Assembly (NCBI RefSeq): GCF_900169785.1 | Contig: NZ_FWER01000005.1 | Coordinates: 62,001-126,000 of the forward strand | Direction of reading: 5' to 3' | Length of the DNA: 64,000 bases | Source of the DNA: Rhizobium sullae | GTDB lineage: Bacteria; Pseudomonadota; Alphaproteobacteria; Rhizobiales; Rhizobiaceae | Shown here: positions 1-7,501 of the stretch, piece by piece | How the letters are laid out: the number at the start of each line of letters is the position of its first letter | Position numbering within the stretch: position 1 is the stretch's first letter | Translations under genes and position numbers: made by a program | Notes under the pieces: model-generated | Told to the model about the DNA's origin: nothing | The model's database searches: none | What the model saw: the letters and a program-made list of their open reading frames with translations, nothing else

Positions 1-294
1 CTGCTGGAAGAGATAGCCGATGTCGTTCTGGACGCCCTTTACCGGCGTACCGTCGATCGTCACCGTTCCGCTCGTGGGTTTCAGAAGCCCTGCGATCGCG
101 TTCAAAATGGTGCTCTTGCCGCAACCCGTCGGGCCGACGATGGTGAGAAACTCACCATCGTCAACCGCCAGGTTGACGTCCTGCACCGCGACATAGGAAC
201 CAAACGACATTGTCACGGCGTCGATCGATACCATCGACTTTGCGTTTTGCTGTCCCGTCGGGATAGGCATAGGTGTTACGACAGCCAAAGACAT
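1..294 (-). CDS. ABC transporter ATP-binding protein, NitT/TauT type (partial)
   Basis: N-terminal 98 codons of an ABC ATPase; the rest lies beyond the left edge. The start ATG (complement of 292-294) follows a GGAGGAGG ribosome site. After a roughly 25-residue leader comes the nucleotide-binding fold with Walker A GPTGCGKST, and the fragment ends at the Q-loop (LFQQ). The SsuB/TauB/NrtD-like style and the adjacent binding protein point to import of a small organic anion such as a sulfonate, nitrate/cyanate or aromatic acid. It lies 15 bp downstream of the binding-protein gene, so the two are probably one operon. Substrate cannot be told from the sequence. Confidence 0.9.
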   Translation of the reverse strand, partial: MSLAVVTPMPIPTGQQNAKSMVSIDAVTMSFGSYVAVQDVNLAVDDGEFLTIVGPTGCGKSTILNAIAGLLKPTSGTVTIDGTPVKGVQNDIGYLFQQ

Positions 295-309
295 GGCCTC
301 CTCCTAGGA

Positions 310-1311
310 TCAGTTGGTGGTCTTATCCGTCACCTTGTCCACGAAAGCGTTCGTGTAGGTTTTGGAAAGATCGATTGTTGCAGCAGCAACCTTTTCGTTG
401 AAGCTCTTGAGAACGGCCAACGGCGTCTGCGTGTCGGTCTCGCTGAATTTGCCGTCCACTGAGAAAATCGGTTTGGCATTCTGGACGGCCTTCACATAGG
501 TATCCCGGTCGCCGGAGATGAATTCTTTCGGCAGTTTTTCGACGATCTCTTCAGCGCTATGTGCGTTCATCCACGCCAGTGCCTTAACGGTCGCGTTCGT
601 GACCTTCTGGATGGTTTCCGGGTTCTCATCGATGTAGGCCTGCGTCGCATAAAGGACGGAGGTCGGGTAGATTCCACCGTAAATTTCCTTGGCACCCTCG
701 TCACTGCGGGCGTCGATCAAGATCTTGCCGACACCCTTGGCTTCGATAAAGGTTGCTGCCGGATCGTAGTTGACCAACAGATCAACTTTCCCTTGCTCGA
801 GCGCCGCGACTGCGGCCGCGCCTGAGCCAACGCCGATCAACGAGATGTCCTCGGCCGAAAGATTGTTGCGCTGCAAATAGTAGCGGACGAAGAAGTCCGA
901 GGATGAACCCGGTGCGGTGATACCGATTTTCGCGCCCTTGATTGTCTCGGGTTTAGCCGGATCGAAGGTTGTGCCCTTACCGCCAGCCAGAACCAGGCCC
1001 GAATTGCGCGCAAGCTGGACAAAGCCCACGACGGCCTTGTTCTGCGACTGCATCTGGATCGTATGATCGTAGAAGCCGACGGCGATATCGGTCGAGCCGG
1101 CGACAAGCGCCTGCAGCGTCTTGGAACCGCCAGATGCAAAGTTTTCGACGGTCACCTCAAGACCTTCCTTCTCGTAGAGACCTAGGCCGGCTGCGACCGG
1201 GAAGGGCAGGTTGTTGAGGTTGTAGGACCCGACGCTGATGCGGACGGGTTCCGCAAAAGCCGAACCGGCGAAAGCGACCGTTGCCGCAAGGGCGATCAAA
1301 AGTTTACGCAT
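310..1311 (-). CDS. ABC transporter substrate-binding protein, NitT/TauT (SsuA-like)
   Basis: Protein of 333 residues with a clear Sec signal peptide (MRKLLIALAATVAFAGSAFA) followed by an NMT1/SsuA-type periplasmic binding fold: an early SVGSYNLNNLPFPVAAGLGLYEK segment split over two strands and the GITAPGSSSDFFVRYYL region near residue 140. The start was set at 1311 because a GGGAGGAATACAC ribosome site precedes it and the signal peptide begins there; the reading frame stays open about 100 codons further upstream but that part is not protein-like. It probably delivers ligand to the ABC system whose ATPase gene follows at 294. Ligand unknown; the neighbouring tautomerase gene makes an aromatic-derived acid one possibility, which is inference. 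Confidence 0.88.
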   Translation of the reverse strand: MRKLLIALAATVAFAGSAFAEPVRISVGSYNLNNLPFPVAAGLGLYEKEGLEVTVENFASGGSKTLQALVAGSTDIAVGFYDHTIQMQSQNKAVVGFVQLARNSGLVLAGGKGTTFDPAKPETIKGAKIGITAPGSSSDFFVRYYLQRNNLSAEDISLIGVGSGAAAVAALEQGKVDLLVNYDPAATFIEAKGVGKILIDARSDEGAKEIYGGIYPTSVLYATQAYIDENPETIQKVTNATVKALAWMNAHSAEEIVEKLPKEFISGDRDTYVKAVQNAKPIFSVDGKFSETDTQTPLAVLKSFNEKVAAATIDLSKTYTNAFVDKVTDKTTN

Positions 1312-1358
1312 GTGTATTCCTCCCTGATGCGTGGCGCCCTCCCGGCAACCACTTTCGA

Positions 1359-2441
1359 TTATGCCGCGCAAACCATTTGCGCGATAGGTTTTGCAAAGAC
1401 CCGGCCCTCGAAGAGGCGCCGGGCCGTCCGCAGGATTCCGGCAACTGTCTTGCCGTCGCGGGTATCCAGTTTCACTTCCAAACGACCGCTTGGATGTTCC
1501 AGAACGAGAACGACCGGCGGCTTGCGGTCCCCGATCAGCCGCGAGGCGACTGTTCCGTCGCTGATACAGGCCGTGGCAATCCCAACCGCACCGGTCGTTG
1601 CAAGAGATGGATGGCACTGATGCGGCATGAAATAGCGCACGCCGAGATCGCCGCCCTTGTCGGGCCTGGAGATCAGAACCGGCTTTGGCGTGACCTGATT
1701 GCTAACGTCACCCATACCCATGCGCCGGCCGGCCTCGAGCCTCAGAGTTTCGAGCCGTTCCAGCAAAGAACCGTTGGCGTTGAGCTCGGCCGCAGGTTCG
1801 GTGCCCGTCACGCCGAGGGCGGTGGCTTCCAGCAACATCATCGGCATAGCGCAGTCGATGCAGGTGACATCGATGCCGTCAATCCTGTCGCGCGGGTTGC
1901 CGGTGGGAAAAAGCATGCCTGTGCGTGCCCCGGCGGCATCCATGAAGGTCAGCGCGATTGGCGCGGCATTGCCGGGCACGCCGTCGATCGAGGCATCTCC
2001 CATGTAGGCAACGCGGCCATCAGGGGTCGGAACCTCGGCTTCAATCAATTTGCCGGTATTAACGTTGTGAATGCGCACGCGGGTTACCCCCGTCGCCGCC
2101 TTGACCAGGCCGGCCTCAACCGCGAACGGCCCGACGGCCGCCAGCATATTTCCGCAGTTGGGCGAGGTATCGACGAATTGCTGATCGATGCGGACCTGGG
2201 CGAACAGATAATCCACATCGGCATCGGACACTGTTGCTGGGCCAACGATGGCGACCTTGCTGGTGACCGGATTGCCACCGCCGATCCCATCGATCTGCAA
2301 CGGGTGACCGGATCCCATAACCGAAAGCAGGATCTGATCGCGTTGACGCGAATCCGACGGAAGGTCGGATGCGAGAAAAAACGGTCCCTTGGAGGTGCCG
2401 CCTCGCATCAGAACGCAGGGGATGGAAATCAGGTCGTTCAT
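1359..2441 (-). CDS. 4-oxalomesaconate tautomerase-like protein (PrpF/GalD family)
   Basis: Protein of 360 residues of the PrpF superfamily, a diaminopimelate-epimerase-like double fold. It shows the family start PCVLMRGGTSKGPFF, the GIGGGNPVTSKVA segment near residue 55 and the DTSPNCGNMLAAVGPFA segment near 95 carrying the usual active-site cysteine. Family members tautomerise oxalomesaconate in gallate/protocatechuate breakdown (GalD) or isomerise aconitate in the methylcitrate route (PrpF). Length and the motifs favour the GalD type. It reads toward the ABC importer genes, 47 bp upstream of the binding-protein start, and faces a LysR regulator across a short intergenic region with an inverted repeat. 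The start at 2441 is preferred over one 36 bases upstream, which has no better ribosome site and adds a non-conserved leader. Confidence 0.8.
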   Translation of the reverse strand: MNDLISIPCVLMRGGTSKGPFFLASDLPSDSRQRDQILLSVMGSGHPLQIDGIGGGNPVTSKVAIVGPATVSDADVDYLFAQVRIDQQFVDTSPNCGNMLAAVGPFAVEAGLVKAATGVTRVRIHNVNTGKLIEAEVPTPDGRVAYMGDASIDGVPGNAAPIALTFMDAAGARTGMLFPTGNPRDRIDGIDVTCIDCAMPMMLLEATALGVTGTEPAAELNANGSLLERLETLRLEAGRRMGMGDVSNQVTPKPVLISRPDKGGDLGVRYFMPHQCHPSLATTGAVGIATACISDGTVASRLIGDRKPPVVLVLEHPSGRLEVKLDTRDGKTVAGILRTARRLFEGRVFAKPIAQMVCAA

Positions 2442-2470
2442 GGTTGTGTCCGCATACTGATGTGATTTAA

Positions 2471-2517
2471 ATATCAATCAGCTTCTTTGTTGCAGTAAGC
2501 GGCAAAATGATTGATAT
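2471..2517. promoter_or_regulatory. Inverted repeat in the LysR/tautomerase divergent region
   Basis: A perfect 10-bp inverted repeat, ATATCAATCA (2471-2480) and TGATTGATAT (2508-2517), surrounds a second shorter one, TTGC (2490-2493) and GCAA (2502-2505). It sits just upstream of the tautomerase start and 34 bp before the LysR gene. This arrangement is typical of a LysR-type recognition and activation site; binding is inference. Confidence 0.5.
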
Positions 2518-2550
2518 GTGAAATGCGAATATCAGAGGGAATGATGCGCT

Positions 2551-3453
2551 GTGAGCATTAATTGTGAGATATTGGATTTGCGCGCGTTTCTATCGGTCGT
2601 CGAACTGGAGAATTTCCACCGAGCTGCCGAAGCTCTCAATCTTTCCCAGCCGGCACTCAGCCGACGAATTCAGAAGCTGGAGCTGGCAATCGGGGCGCCG
2701 TTGCTCGAGCGCACGACGCGGCATGTCTCGACAACTGCCCTCGGGGCGGAGCTGATCCCCTTGGTGCGACGAATGCTCGAGGAGTTCGACACGTCGCTGT
2801 TTGCGGTGCGCGATGTCGGGTCCCAGCGCAGCGGTCTGGTGACCATCGCTTGCCTGCCGACGGCAGCCTTCTATTTCCTGCCGACGGTCATCAAGCAGTT
2901 CAGCGCCGAGTATCCCCATATTCGGTTTCGCATCCTCGACCTGCCTGCCACGGACGGGCTGCAGGCGGTCGCCCGCGGCGAAGTCGAGTTCGGCATCAAT
3001 ATTATGGGCTTCTCAGATCCCGACCTTGTCTTTGACCGGCTCATCGAGGATCCGTTCGTGCTGGCAGCACGCAAGGATCATCCGCTGGCGACGAAGAGCG
3101 AACTCGAGTGGGATGATCTGGCGCCCTATCAACTGATCACGGTTCACCGGTCCAGCGGCAATCGCACCCTTCTTGATGCAGCATTGGCGAAATCGAACCT
3201 GAAACTGCGCTGGTCCTATGAAGTCACGCATCTTTCGACATCGCTTGGTCTGGTGGAGGCCGGGCTTGGAATTTCGGTTCTTCCGAAACTCGCTACACCA
3301 CAGGAAGAGCACCCGTTCCTCGTCACGAGACCTATTTGCAATCCTCAAATCTCGCGAACGATCGGCATTGTGCGCCGTCGCGGTGGGACGCTTTCGCCGG
3401 CAGCCGAGCGCTTCATGACCATGTTGATTGGGACGTGGGCCGAAGGAAACTGA
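2551..3453 (+). CDS. LysR-family transcriptional regulator
   Basis: Protein of 300 residues with the N-terminal LysR winged helix (residues about 8-66: LRAFLSVVELENFHRAAEALNLSQ) and a C-terminal PBP2 effector domain. It is transcribed away from the PrpF/GalD-like gene, the usual LysR layout for a regulator of its divergent neighbour. The start codon is GTG at 2551. In pseudomonads GalR, a LysR protein, controls gallate genes including galD, so an aromatic-acid coinducer is reasonable but not shown here. Confidence 0.9.
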   Translation: MSINCEILDLRAFLSVVELENFHRAAEALNLSQPALSRRIQKLELAIGAPLLERTTRHVSTTALGAELIPLVRRMLEEFDTSLFAVRDVGSQRSGLVTIACLPTAAFYFLPTVIKQFSAEYPHIRFRILDLPATDGLQAVARGEVEFGINIMGFSDPDLVFDRLIEDPFVLAARKDHPLATKSELEWDDLAPYQLITVHRSSGNRTLLDAALAKSNLKLRWSYEVTHLSTSLGLVEAGLGISVLPKLATPQEEHPFLVTRPICNPQISRTIGIVRRRGGTLSPAAERFMTMLIGTWAEGN

Positions 3454-3589
3454 GCCGCAAACGCGTTGATGTCGGCGAGAAGGTGACGTTGCTGGAGCCA
3501 CAGCTCGGCGTACCGGTCGCCGTCGTGGATTGCGGCGGGCGGTAGGCCTTGTCGCAAGGCCGGCGAATGGGCGCGCCCTCGAGGCATTC

Positions 3590-4010
3590 ATGTCCGCCCA
3601 TGACGCCCGCGAACCCGAGTTCGAGGTTGCCGTTCTCCCATCCGCTGGTCATCCGGTTTTCCTCGGGGCCACGGGCGTGCCGAAATGCACCGTCCACTCG
3701 GCCGGGGGAACGCTTCTGCAGCATCTGAAGGAACACCGGCTCCATTGGGATCTCGTGAGTGGGGACAGGCTCTTCTACTGCACGATGTGCGGCTGGATGA
3801 TGTGGAACTGGCTGGTTTCCGGGCTTGCGAGCGACGCCACGCTCTGCCTGTACGATGGCTCTCCCTTTGCGCCTGATGCAAAGGTCTAGTGGGACTATGC
3901 CGAAGAGGAGCAGTTTTTCCATCTTCGGCACCTCTGCCAAGTATCTCGATGCCCTCGCCAAGGCAGAGTGAAGCCGCGCGAAAGTCATCGGTTGGACTTT
4001 GAAACTGCAT
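3590..4010 (+). pseudogene. Acetoacetyl-CoA synthetase remnant
   Basis: Internal piece of an acetoacetate-CoA ligase (AcsA type). Recognisable blocks in order are an AMP-binding loop broken by a one-base shift (FSSG, then ATGVPKC in the next frame), VHSAGGTLLQHLKEHRLH, DRLFYCTMCGWMMWNWLVSGLAS and LCLYDGSPFAPD. An in-frame TAG at about 3887 interrupts it, after which WDYAEEEQF, FGTSAKYLDALAKA and KPRESHRLD follow with further shifts. The intact enzyme has about 650 residues, so both ends are missing. An open frame of about 119 codons survives (3530-3889) but cannot make an enzyme. This remnant fills most of the 660-bp gap between the LysR and GntR genes. Confidence 0.85.
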
Positions 4011-4048
4011 GAACCGTTTCCCCTAACCGCCTGATCACACGACGTTGC

Positions 4049-4060
4049 TTGATGCATCAA
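4049..4060. promoter_or_regulatory. Palindromic operator, copy 1 (TTGATGCATCAA)
   Basis: Perfect 12-bp palindrome located 56 bp upstream of the GntR gene. Its core TGATGCATCA recurs at 4856-4869 and 6004-6015, each time just before a gene of the same cluster. Likely autoregulatory site of the adjacent FCD-type GntR protein. Confidence 0.65.
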
Positions 4061-4115
4061 AGACGTTCATAACGAGTTATCTGCATCTAACTGTCTTTAG
4101 CACGAGGTCTGATAC

Positions 4116-4778
4116 GTGTCCGAGTTACCGATTTTGGAACATGAGAATCTGAGCAACACTGTCTATGCAACACTATGCGACGCGTTGATCAAAGGCCGGT
4201 TTCAGCCGGGTGACAGGCTGAAAATCCGCGAGATAGCAGAACAGTTGGGCACGAGTGTAACGCCTGTACGTGACGCAATCCTGCGGCTGGCTCACGACGA
4301 TGCAATCGTTTTTCAATCCCCCCGGGACATACGTATTCCCATACTTAGCAAGCCGCAGTATCTCGAAATACGCGCAATTCGTTTGCGGCTCGAAGCTCTC
4401 GCAGCCGAGAGTGCCGCCCGTGTTGCATCGAAGGCAGACATTGAGACCCTGACGGCAATCCTGGCGGAAAACGAAAAGGCGCTTGTTGATGGCGATCGGT
4501 TGAAAGGGACAGAACTCAATCAGGCCTTTCATTTCCAACTTTCAAAAATTGCAGACTTACATGTGTTGAACGGAATCCTCCGCCGCCTTTGGCTTCAGAT
4601 GGGTCCTCTGATCGCTGATGCTTATCTTGAGGGAGGCCGCTCGATGATCGACTTCCACTACCCCATAGTCGAGGCTCTCAAGAGAGGCGACCCCGAGGGC
4701 GCGGCGCGGGCAATCATGGACGACATTGAGAAGGGTGGACGAGTTATCCTTGCGCGTGTGAGTGTGGCTGCTGCTTAA
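4116..4778 (+). CDS. GntR-family regulator (FadR/FCD subfamily)
   Basis: Protein of 220 residues: N-terminal winged helix (about residues 10-75, including FQPGDRLKIREIAEQLGTSVTPVRDAILRLAHD) and an all-helical C-terminal FCD effector domain with the metal-binding style seen in carboxylate-sensing members. The start is GTG at 4116 after a CGAGG ribosome site. It heads a cluster of an SDR, an aminotransferase and a polyamine-type ABC importer. A TGATGCATCA palindrome precedes this gene, the SDR and the aminotransferase, so it probably represses itself and all of them until an amine- or acid-type ligand appears. The ligand is not identifiable. Confidence 0.9.
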   Translation: MSELPILEHENLSNTVYATLCDALIKGRFQPGDRLKIREIAEQLGTSVTPVRDAILRLAHDDAIVFQSPRDIRIPILSKPQYLEIRAIRLRLEALAAESAARVASKADIETLTAILAENEKALVDGDRLKGTELNQAFHFQLSKIADLHVLNGILRRLWLQMGPLIADAYLEGGRSMIDFHYPIVEALKRGDPEGAARAIMDDIEKGGRVILARVSVAAA

Positions 4779-4855
4779 TGATGTCCGCGTGGATGTCGAT
4801 ACGATAATATTTGAGCGTAGCCAAAAATACATCTTGCGCCAAACGTGTTCTCATT

Positions 4856-4869
4856 TATGATGCATCATA
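4856..4869. promoter_or_regulatory. Palindromic operator, copy 2 (TATGATGCATCATA)
   Basis: Perfect 14-bp palindrome ending 22 bp before the chosen SDR start. Together with the next two bases it is identical to copy 3 over 16 bases (ATGATGCATCATACAT). Position over the promoter or leader fits a repressor site. Confidence 0.7.
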
Positions 4870-4891
4870 CATCTAGATGAATGAGGGTCTT

Positions 4892-5626
4892 ATGGCAACC
4901 GGATACATGCTGTTGACAGGCGCAAGCCGCGGGATTGGCCACGCAACCGTAAAGTTATTTCAGGAGAAAGGCTGGCGCATCCTCACAGTGTCGCGGCAGC
5001 CATTTTCAGAAGAATGCGCCTGGCCGACAGCAAGGGAGAGTCACATTCAGGCTGATCTTGCAGATCTCGCTCAGATCGGCCCCTTGGTCGCGGCTGTTAG
5101 GGAGCGCCTTCCTGATGGGAAGCTTGACGCACTTGTTAACAACGCCGGCATTTCGCCCAAAGGCCCTGGCGGCTCGCGGCTTGGCATCATCGGAACCGAC
5201 GCGGATACCTGGACGAAAGTGTTGAACGTCAATCTGATTTCCACCGCATTGCTCGCACGAGCGCTCCTGCCGGAGCTTGAGGCGGCCAAGGGCCACATCG
5301 TCAATGTGACTTCAATCGCTGGCTCGCGTGTTCATCCGTTTGCCGGCGTTGCCTACGCCGCGTCAAAGGCCGGCCTCGCTTCCTTGACACGCGAACTCGC
5401 ACATGAGTTCGGCCCACGAGGCGTCCGTGCAAACGCAATTGCTCCGGGTGAAATCGAAACCTCAATCCTGTCGCCGGGCACCGACGCTTTGGTGGAGCAA
5501 GAAGTCCCGATGGGTCGGCTCGGAACGCCCCGCGAAGTAGCCGAGACGATACACTTCCTGTGTAGTGACGCCTCCTCATACATCAATGGTGCCGAGATCC
5601 ACATCAACGGCGGACAGCATGTCTGA
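4892..5626 (+). CDS. SDR-family NAD(P)-dependent oxidoreductase
   Basis: Protein of 244 residues with all classical short-chain dehydrogenase marks: the cofactor-binding TGASRGIG near the N-terminus, the NNAG motif, the catalytic Ser in VTSIAGS, the Tyr-Lys pair in YAASKAG and a C-terminal [11 protein letters not shown] strand. ATG 4892 was chosen because GAGGG (4883-4887) precedes it; an in-frame ATG at 4877 would begin 8 bp after the operator. Substrate unknown. It is the first enzyme gene of the GntR-controlled cluster and could oxidise or reduce a hydroxy/keto intermediate of the amine handled by the aminotransferase. Confidence 0.88.
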   Translation: MATGYMLLTGASRGIGHATVKLFQEKGWRILTVSRQPFSEECAWPTARESHIQADLADLAQIGPLVAAVRERLPDGKLDALVNNAGISPKGPGGSRLGIIGTDADTWTKVLNVNLISTALLARALLPELEAAKGHIVNVTSIAGSRVHPFAGVAYAASKAGLASLTRELAHEFGPRGVRANAIAPGEIETSILSPGTDALVEQEVPMGRLGTPREVAETIHFLCSDASSYINGAEIHINGGQHV

Positions 5627-5977
5627 CCTGTCGAGGAAACGGGCGGCTTTGGTATACGATTTTTGCATTGTCGGCGGTGGGATCGTCGGTCTTGCCACCG
5701 CAATGGCGCTTCAGGAACGCACCGCTGGTGCGCGTATTCTCCTGCTCGAAAAGGAGACCGGATTGGCTCGGCATCAGACCGGTCACAACAGTGGCGTGAT
5801 CCATGCCGGCTCTACTACCAGCCGGTTCCCTCAAAGCGCGCCTTTGTCGGCAAGGGGCCGAGGCAACCAAGCGCTTCTGCGACGACCACGGCATCCCGTT
5901 CGAAAACTGCGGCAAGCTGCTGGTTGCCACGAGCGAGATGGAGATCCAGCGCATGATCGGCTTGGAGGAGCCAAAAG
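5619..5977 (+). pseudogene. L-2-hydroxyglutarate oxidase (lhgO) remnant
   Basis: The first quarter of an FAD-dependent L-2-hydroxyglutarate oxidase. The start overlaps the SDR stop. [19 protein letters not shown] (dinucleotide fold) and [16 protein letters not shown] are intact, then two single-base losses near 5815 and 5830 shift the frame; the homologous protein continues as LYYQPG and [18 protein letters not shown] up to [12 protein letters not shown], where homology stops at about 5977. The intact enzyme is about 400 residues. Truncation falls immediately upstream of operator copy 3, so the aminotransferase may have gained this promoter by the deletion or by an insertion. Confidence 0.85.
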
Positions 5978-6003
5978 GATTGACTCACCATGACGCATTA
6001 AAC

Positions 6004-6015
6004 ATGATGCATCAT
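6004..6015. promoter_or_regulatory. Palindromic operator, copy 3 (ATGATGCATCAT)
   Basis: Same palindrome as copy 2, with the shared right flank ACAT. It sits 41 bp before the aminotransferase start and directly after the end of the lhgO remnant. Probable GntR operator for the aminotransferase/ABC operon. Confidence 0.7.
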
Positions 6016-6055
6016 ACATTAGGTCTTATTCGCGTGAGCGGTTAGGAAGCACATA

Positions 6056-7441
6056 ATGACAGCAGCACCCAATTCGGCAGAAGCTCGCGACATCGCATAC
6101 CATCTTCATGGCTACACCAACGCCAAGAAACACTCGGAGATCGGCCCCCTCGTCATTGAACGTGGCGAAAACATTTACGTTATAGATTCTGCCGGCAACC
6201 GTTACATCGAAGCGATGGCCGGCCTCTGGAGCACGGCCCTTGGCTTCAGTGAAAAACGGCTGGTCCAGGCGGCGGCGCGGCAAATGGAGAAGCTGCCCTT
6301 CTACCACACCTTCACACATAAATCGCACGGGCCTGTCGTCGATCTCGCCGAAAAGCTCGTCAGCATGGCGCCAGTTCCAATGAGCAAGGCGTTCTTCACG
6401 AACTCCGGATCGGAAGCGATCGACACGGCCCTGAAGCTCATCTGGTATCGCGCCAACGCACTCGGCGAACATCAGCGCAAGAAGATCGTCGTACGTAACC
6501 GCGCCTATCACGGCGTTACCGTCGCCGGTTCCTGCCTGACGAGCCTACCCGGCAACCATCGCTCCTTTGACCTGATCGTGTCCGGCGTAAGCAGGCTCAC
6601 CTGTCCGCACTATTGGCGTGAAGCGGAGGCTGGCGAAACCGAGGAAAGTTTTTCCACGCGCCTTGCCGAAGAACTCGAGGAGACAATCCTGAGCGAGGGT
6701 CCGGAAACGATCGCCGCCTTTTTCGGAGAACCGGTCATTGGCGCAGGCGGGGTCGTCGTGCCGCCGCGCACCTACTGGGACAAGATTCAGGCCCTTCTGC
6801 AAAAATACGATATTCTGTTCGTGGCTGATGAAGTCATCTGCGGCTTCGGGCGCACTGGCAATATGTTCGGCACCCAGACCTATGATCTGAAACCGGATAC
6901 GATGGTGCTGTCGAAGCAATTGTCTTCGTCCTACCTCCCTGCATCTGCGCTTTTGATCAATGACCGGGTATTCGACCCTATTGCTGACGAAAGCAACAGG
7001 ATCGGTACGCTCGGTCACGGTTACACCGGGGGAGGGCATCCCGTGGCTGCGGCCGTGGCGCTGGAAACCATTCGGATCATCGAGGAGGAAAACCTCGTGG
7101 CACACGCCGCCGCGATGGGCGAACGGTTGCGTAATGGCTTGCACAGGTTGGAGACTCATCCACTCGTAGGCGAAGTCAGGGGCGTCGGCTTGATGGCCGC
7201 CGTTGAGCTCGTCACCGACAAATCTCTCAAGACGGGTCTTGAATTGCCCGGTCAACTCGGAGCAATCGCCAACAACAATTTTCAGGAGGCTGGCGTGATC
7301 AGCCGCATCATGGGCGATGCCCTGGCTTTCTGCCCGCCTCTCATCATCTCCGAAAACCAAGTCGACGATCTTCTTGGCCGTTTCCGGCAGGCACTCGATG
7401 CAACGCTCGCATCCCTTCCCGCCGGCTCCGTAAAGGACTGA
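6056..7441 (+). CDS. Class III PLP-dependent aminotransferase
   Basis: Protein of 461 residues of the omega-aminotransferase family (the group holding putrescine-, taurine- and beta-alanine-pyruvate aminotransferases). Visible landmarks are GLWSTALGFSEKRL near residue 55, NSGSEAIDTALKL (phosphate cup), NRAYHGVTVAGSCLT, the PLP-binding Asp in LFVADEVICGFGRTG and the Schiff-base lysine in VLSKQLSSSYLP. The ribosome site AGGAAG precedes ATG 6056. The next genes encode a PotFGHI-like importer, so a primary amine or polyamine is the likely amino donor; the exact substrate is inference. Confidence 0.9.
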   Translation: MTAAPNSAEARDIAYHLHGYTNAKKHSEIGPLVIERGENIYVIDSAGNRYIEAMAGLWSTALGFSEKRLVQAAARQMEKLPFYHTFTHKSHGPVVDLAEKLVSMAPVPMSKAFFTNSGSEAIDTALKLIWYRANALGEHQRKKIVVRNRAYHGVTVAGSCLTSLPGNHRSFDLIVSGVSRLTCPHYWREAEAGETEESFSTRLAEELEETILSEGPETIAAFFGEPVIGAGGVVVPPRTYWDKIQALLQKYDILFVADEVICGFGRTGNMFGTQTYDLKPDTMVLSKQLSSSYLPASALLINDRVFDPIADESNRIGTLGHGYTGGGHPVAAAVALETIRIIEEENLVAHAAAMGERLRNGLHRLETHPLVGEVRGVGLMAAVELVTDKSLKTGLELPGQLGAIANNNFQEAGVISRIMGDALAFCPPLIISENQVDDLLGRFRQALDATLASLPAGSVKD

Positions 7442-7501
7442 TTTCCTGCGCCTGCCCCCGTGCAAAGGAGCGGGGTTCCAGCCAACAAAAGAGGGAATGA
7501 A

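Noticed and set aside
1312..1617. N-terminal extension of the binding protein by 102 residues
   Set aside because: The extension is not protein-like, overlaps the upstream tautomerase gene, and the signal peptide and ribosome site place the start at 1311.
1281..2465. 394-codon open frame on the plus strand
   Set aside because: Antisense to the PrpF/GalD-like gene; its length follows from GC-rich codon structure. The minus-strand protein has clear family motifs, this one none.
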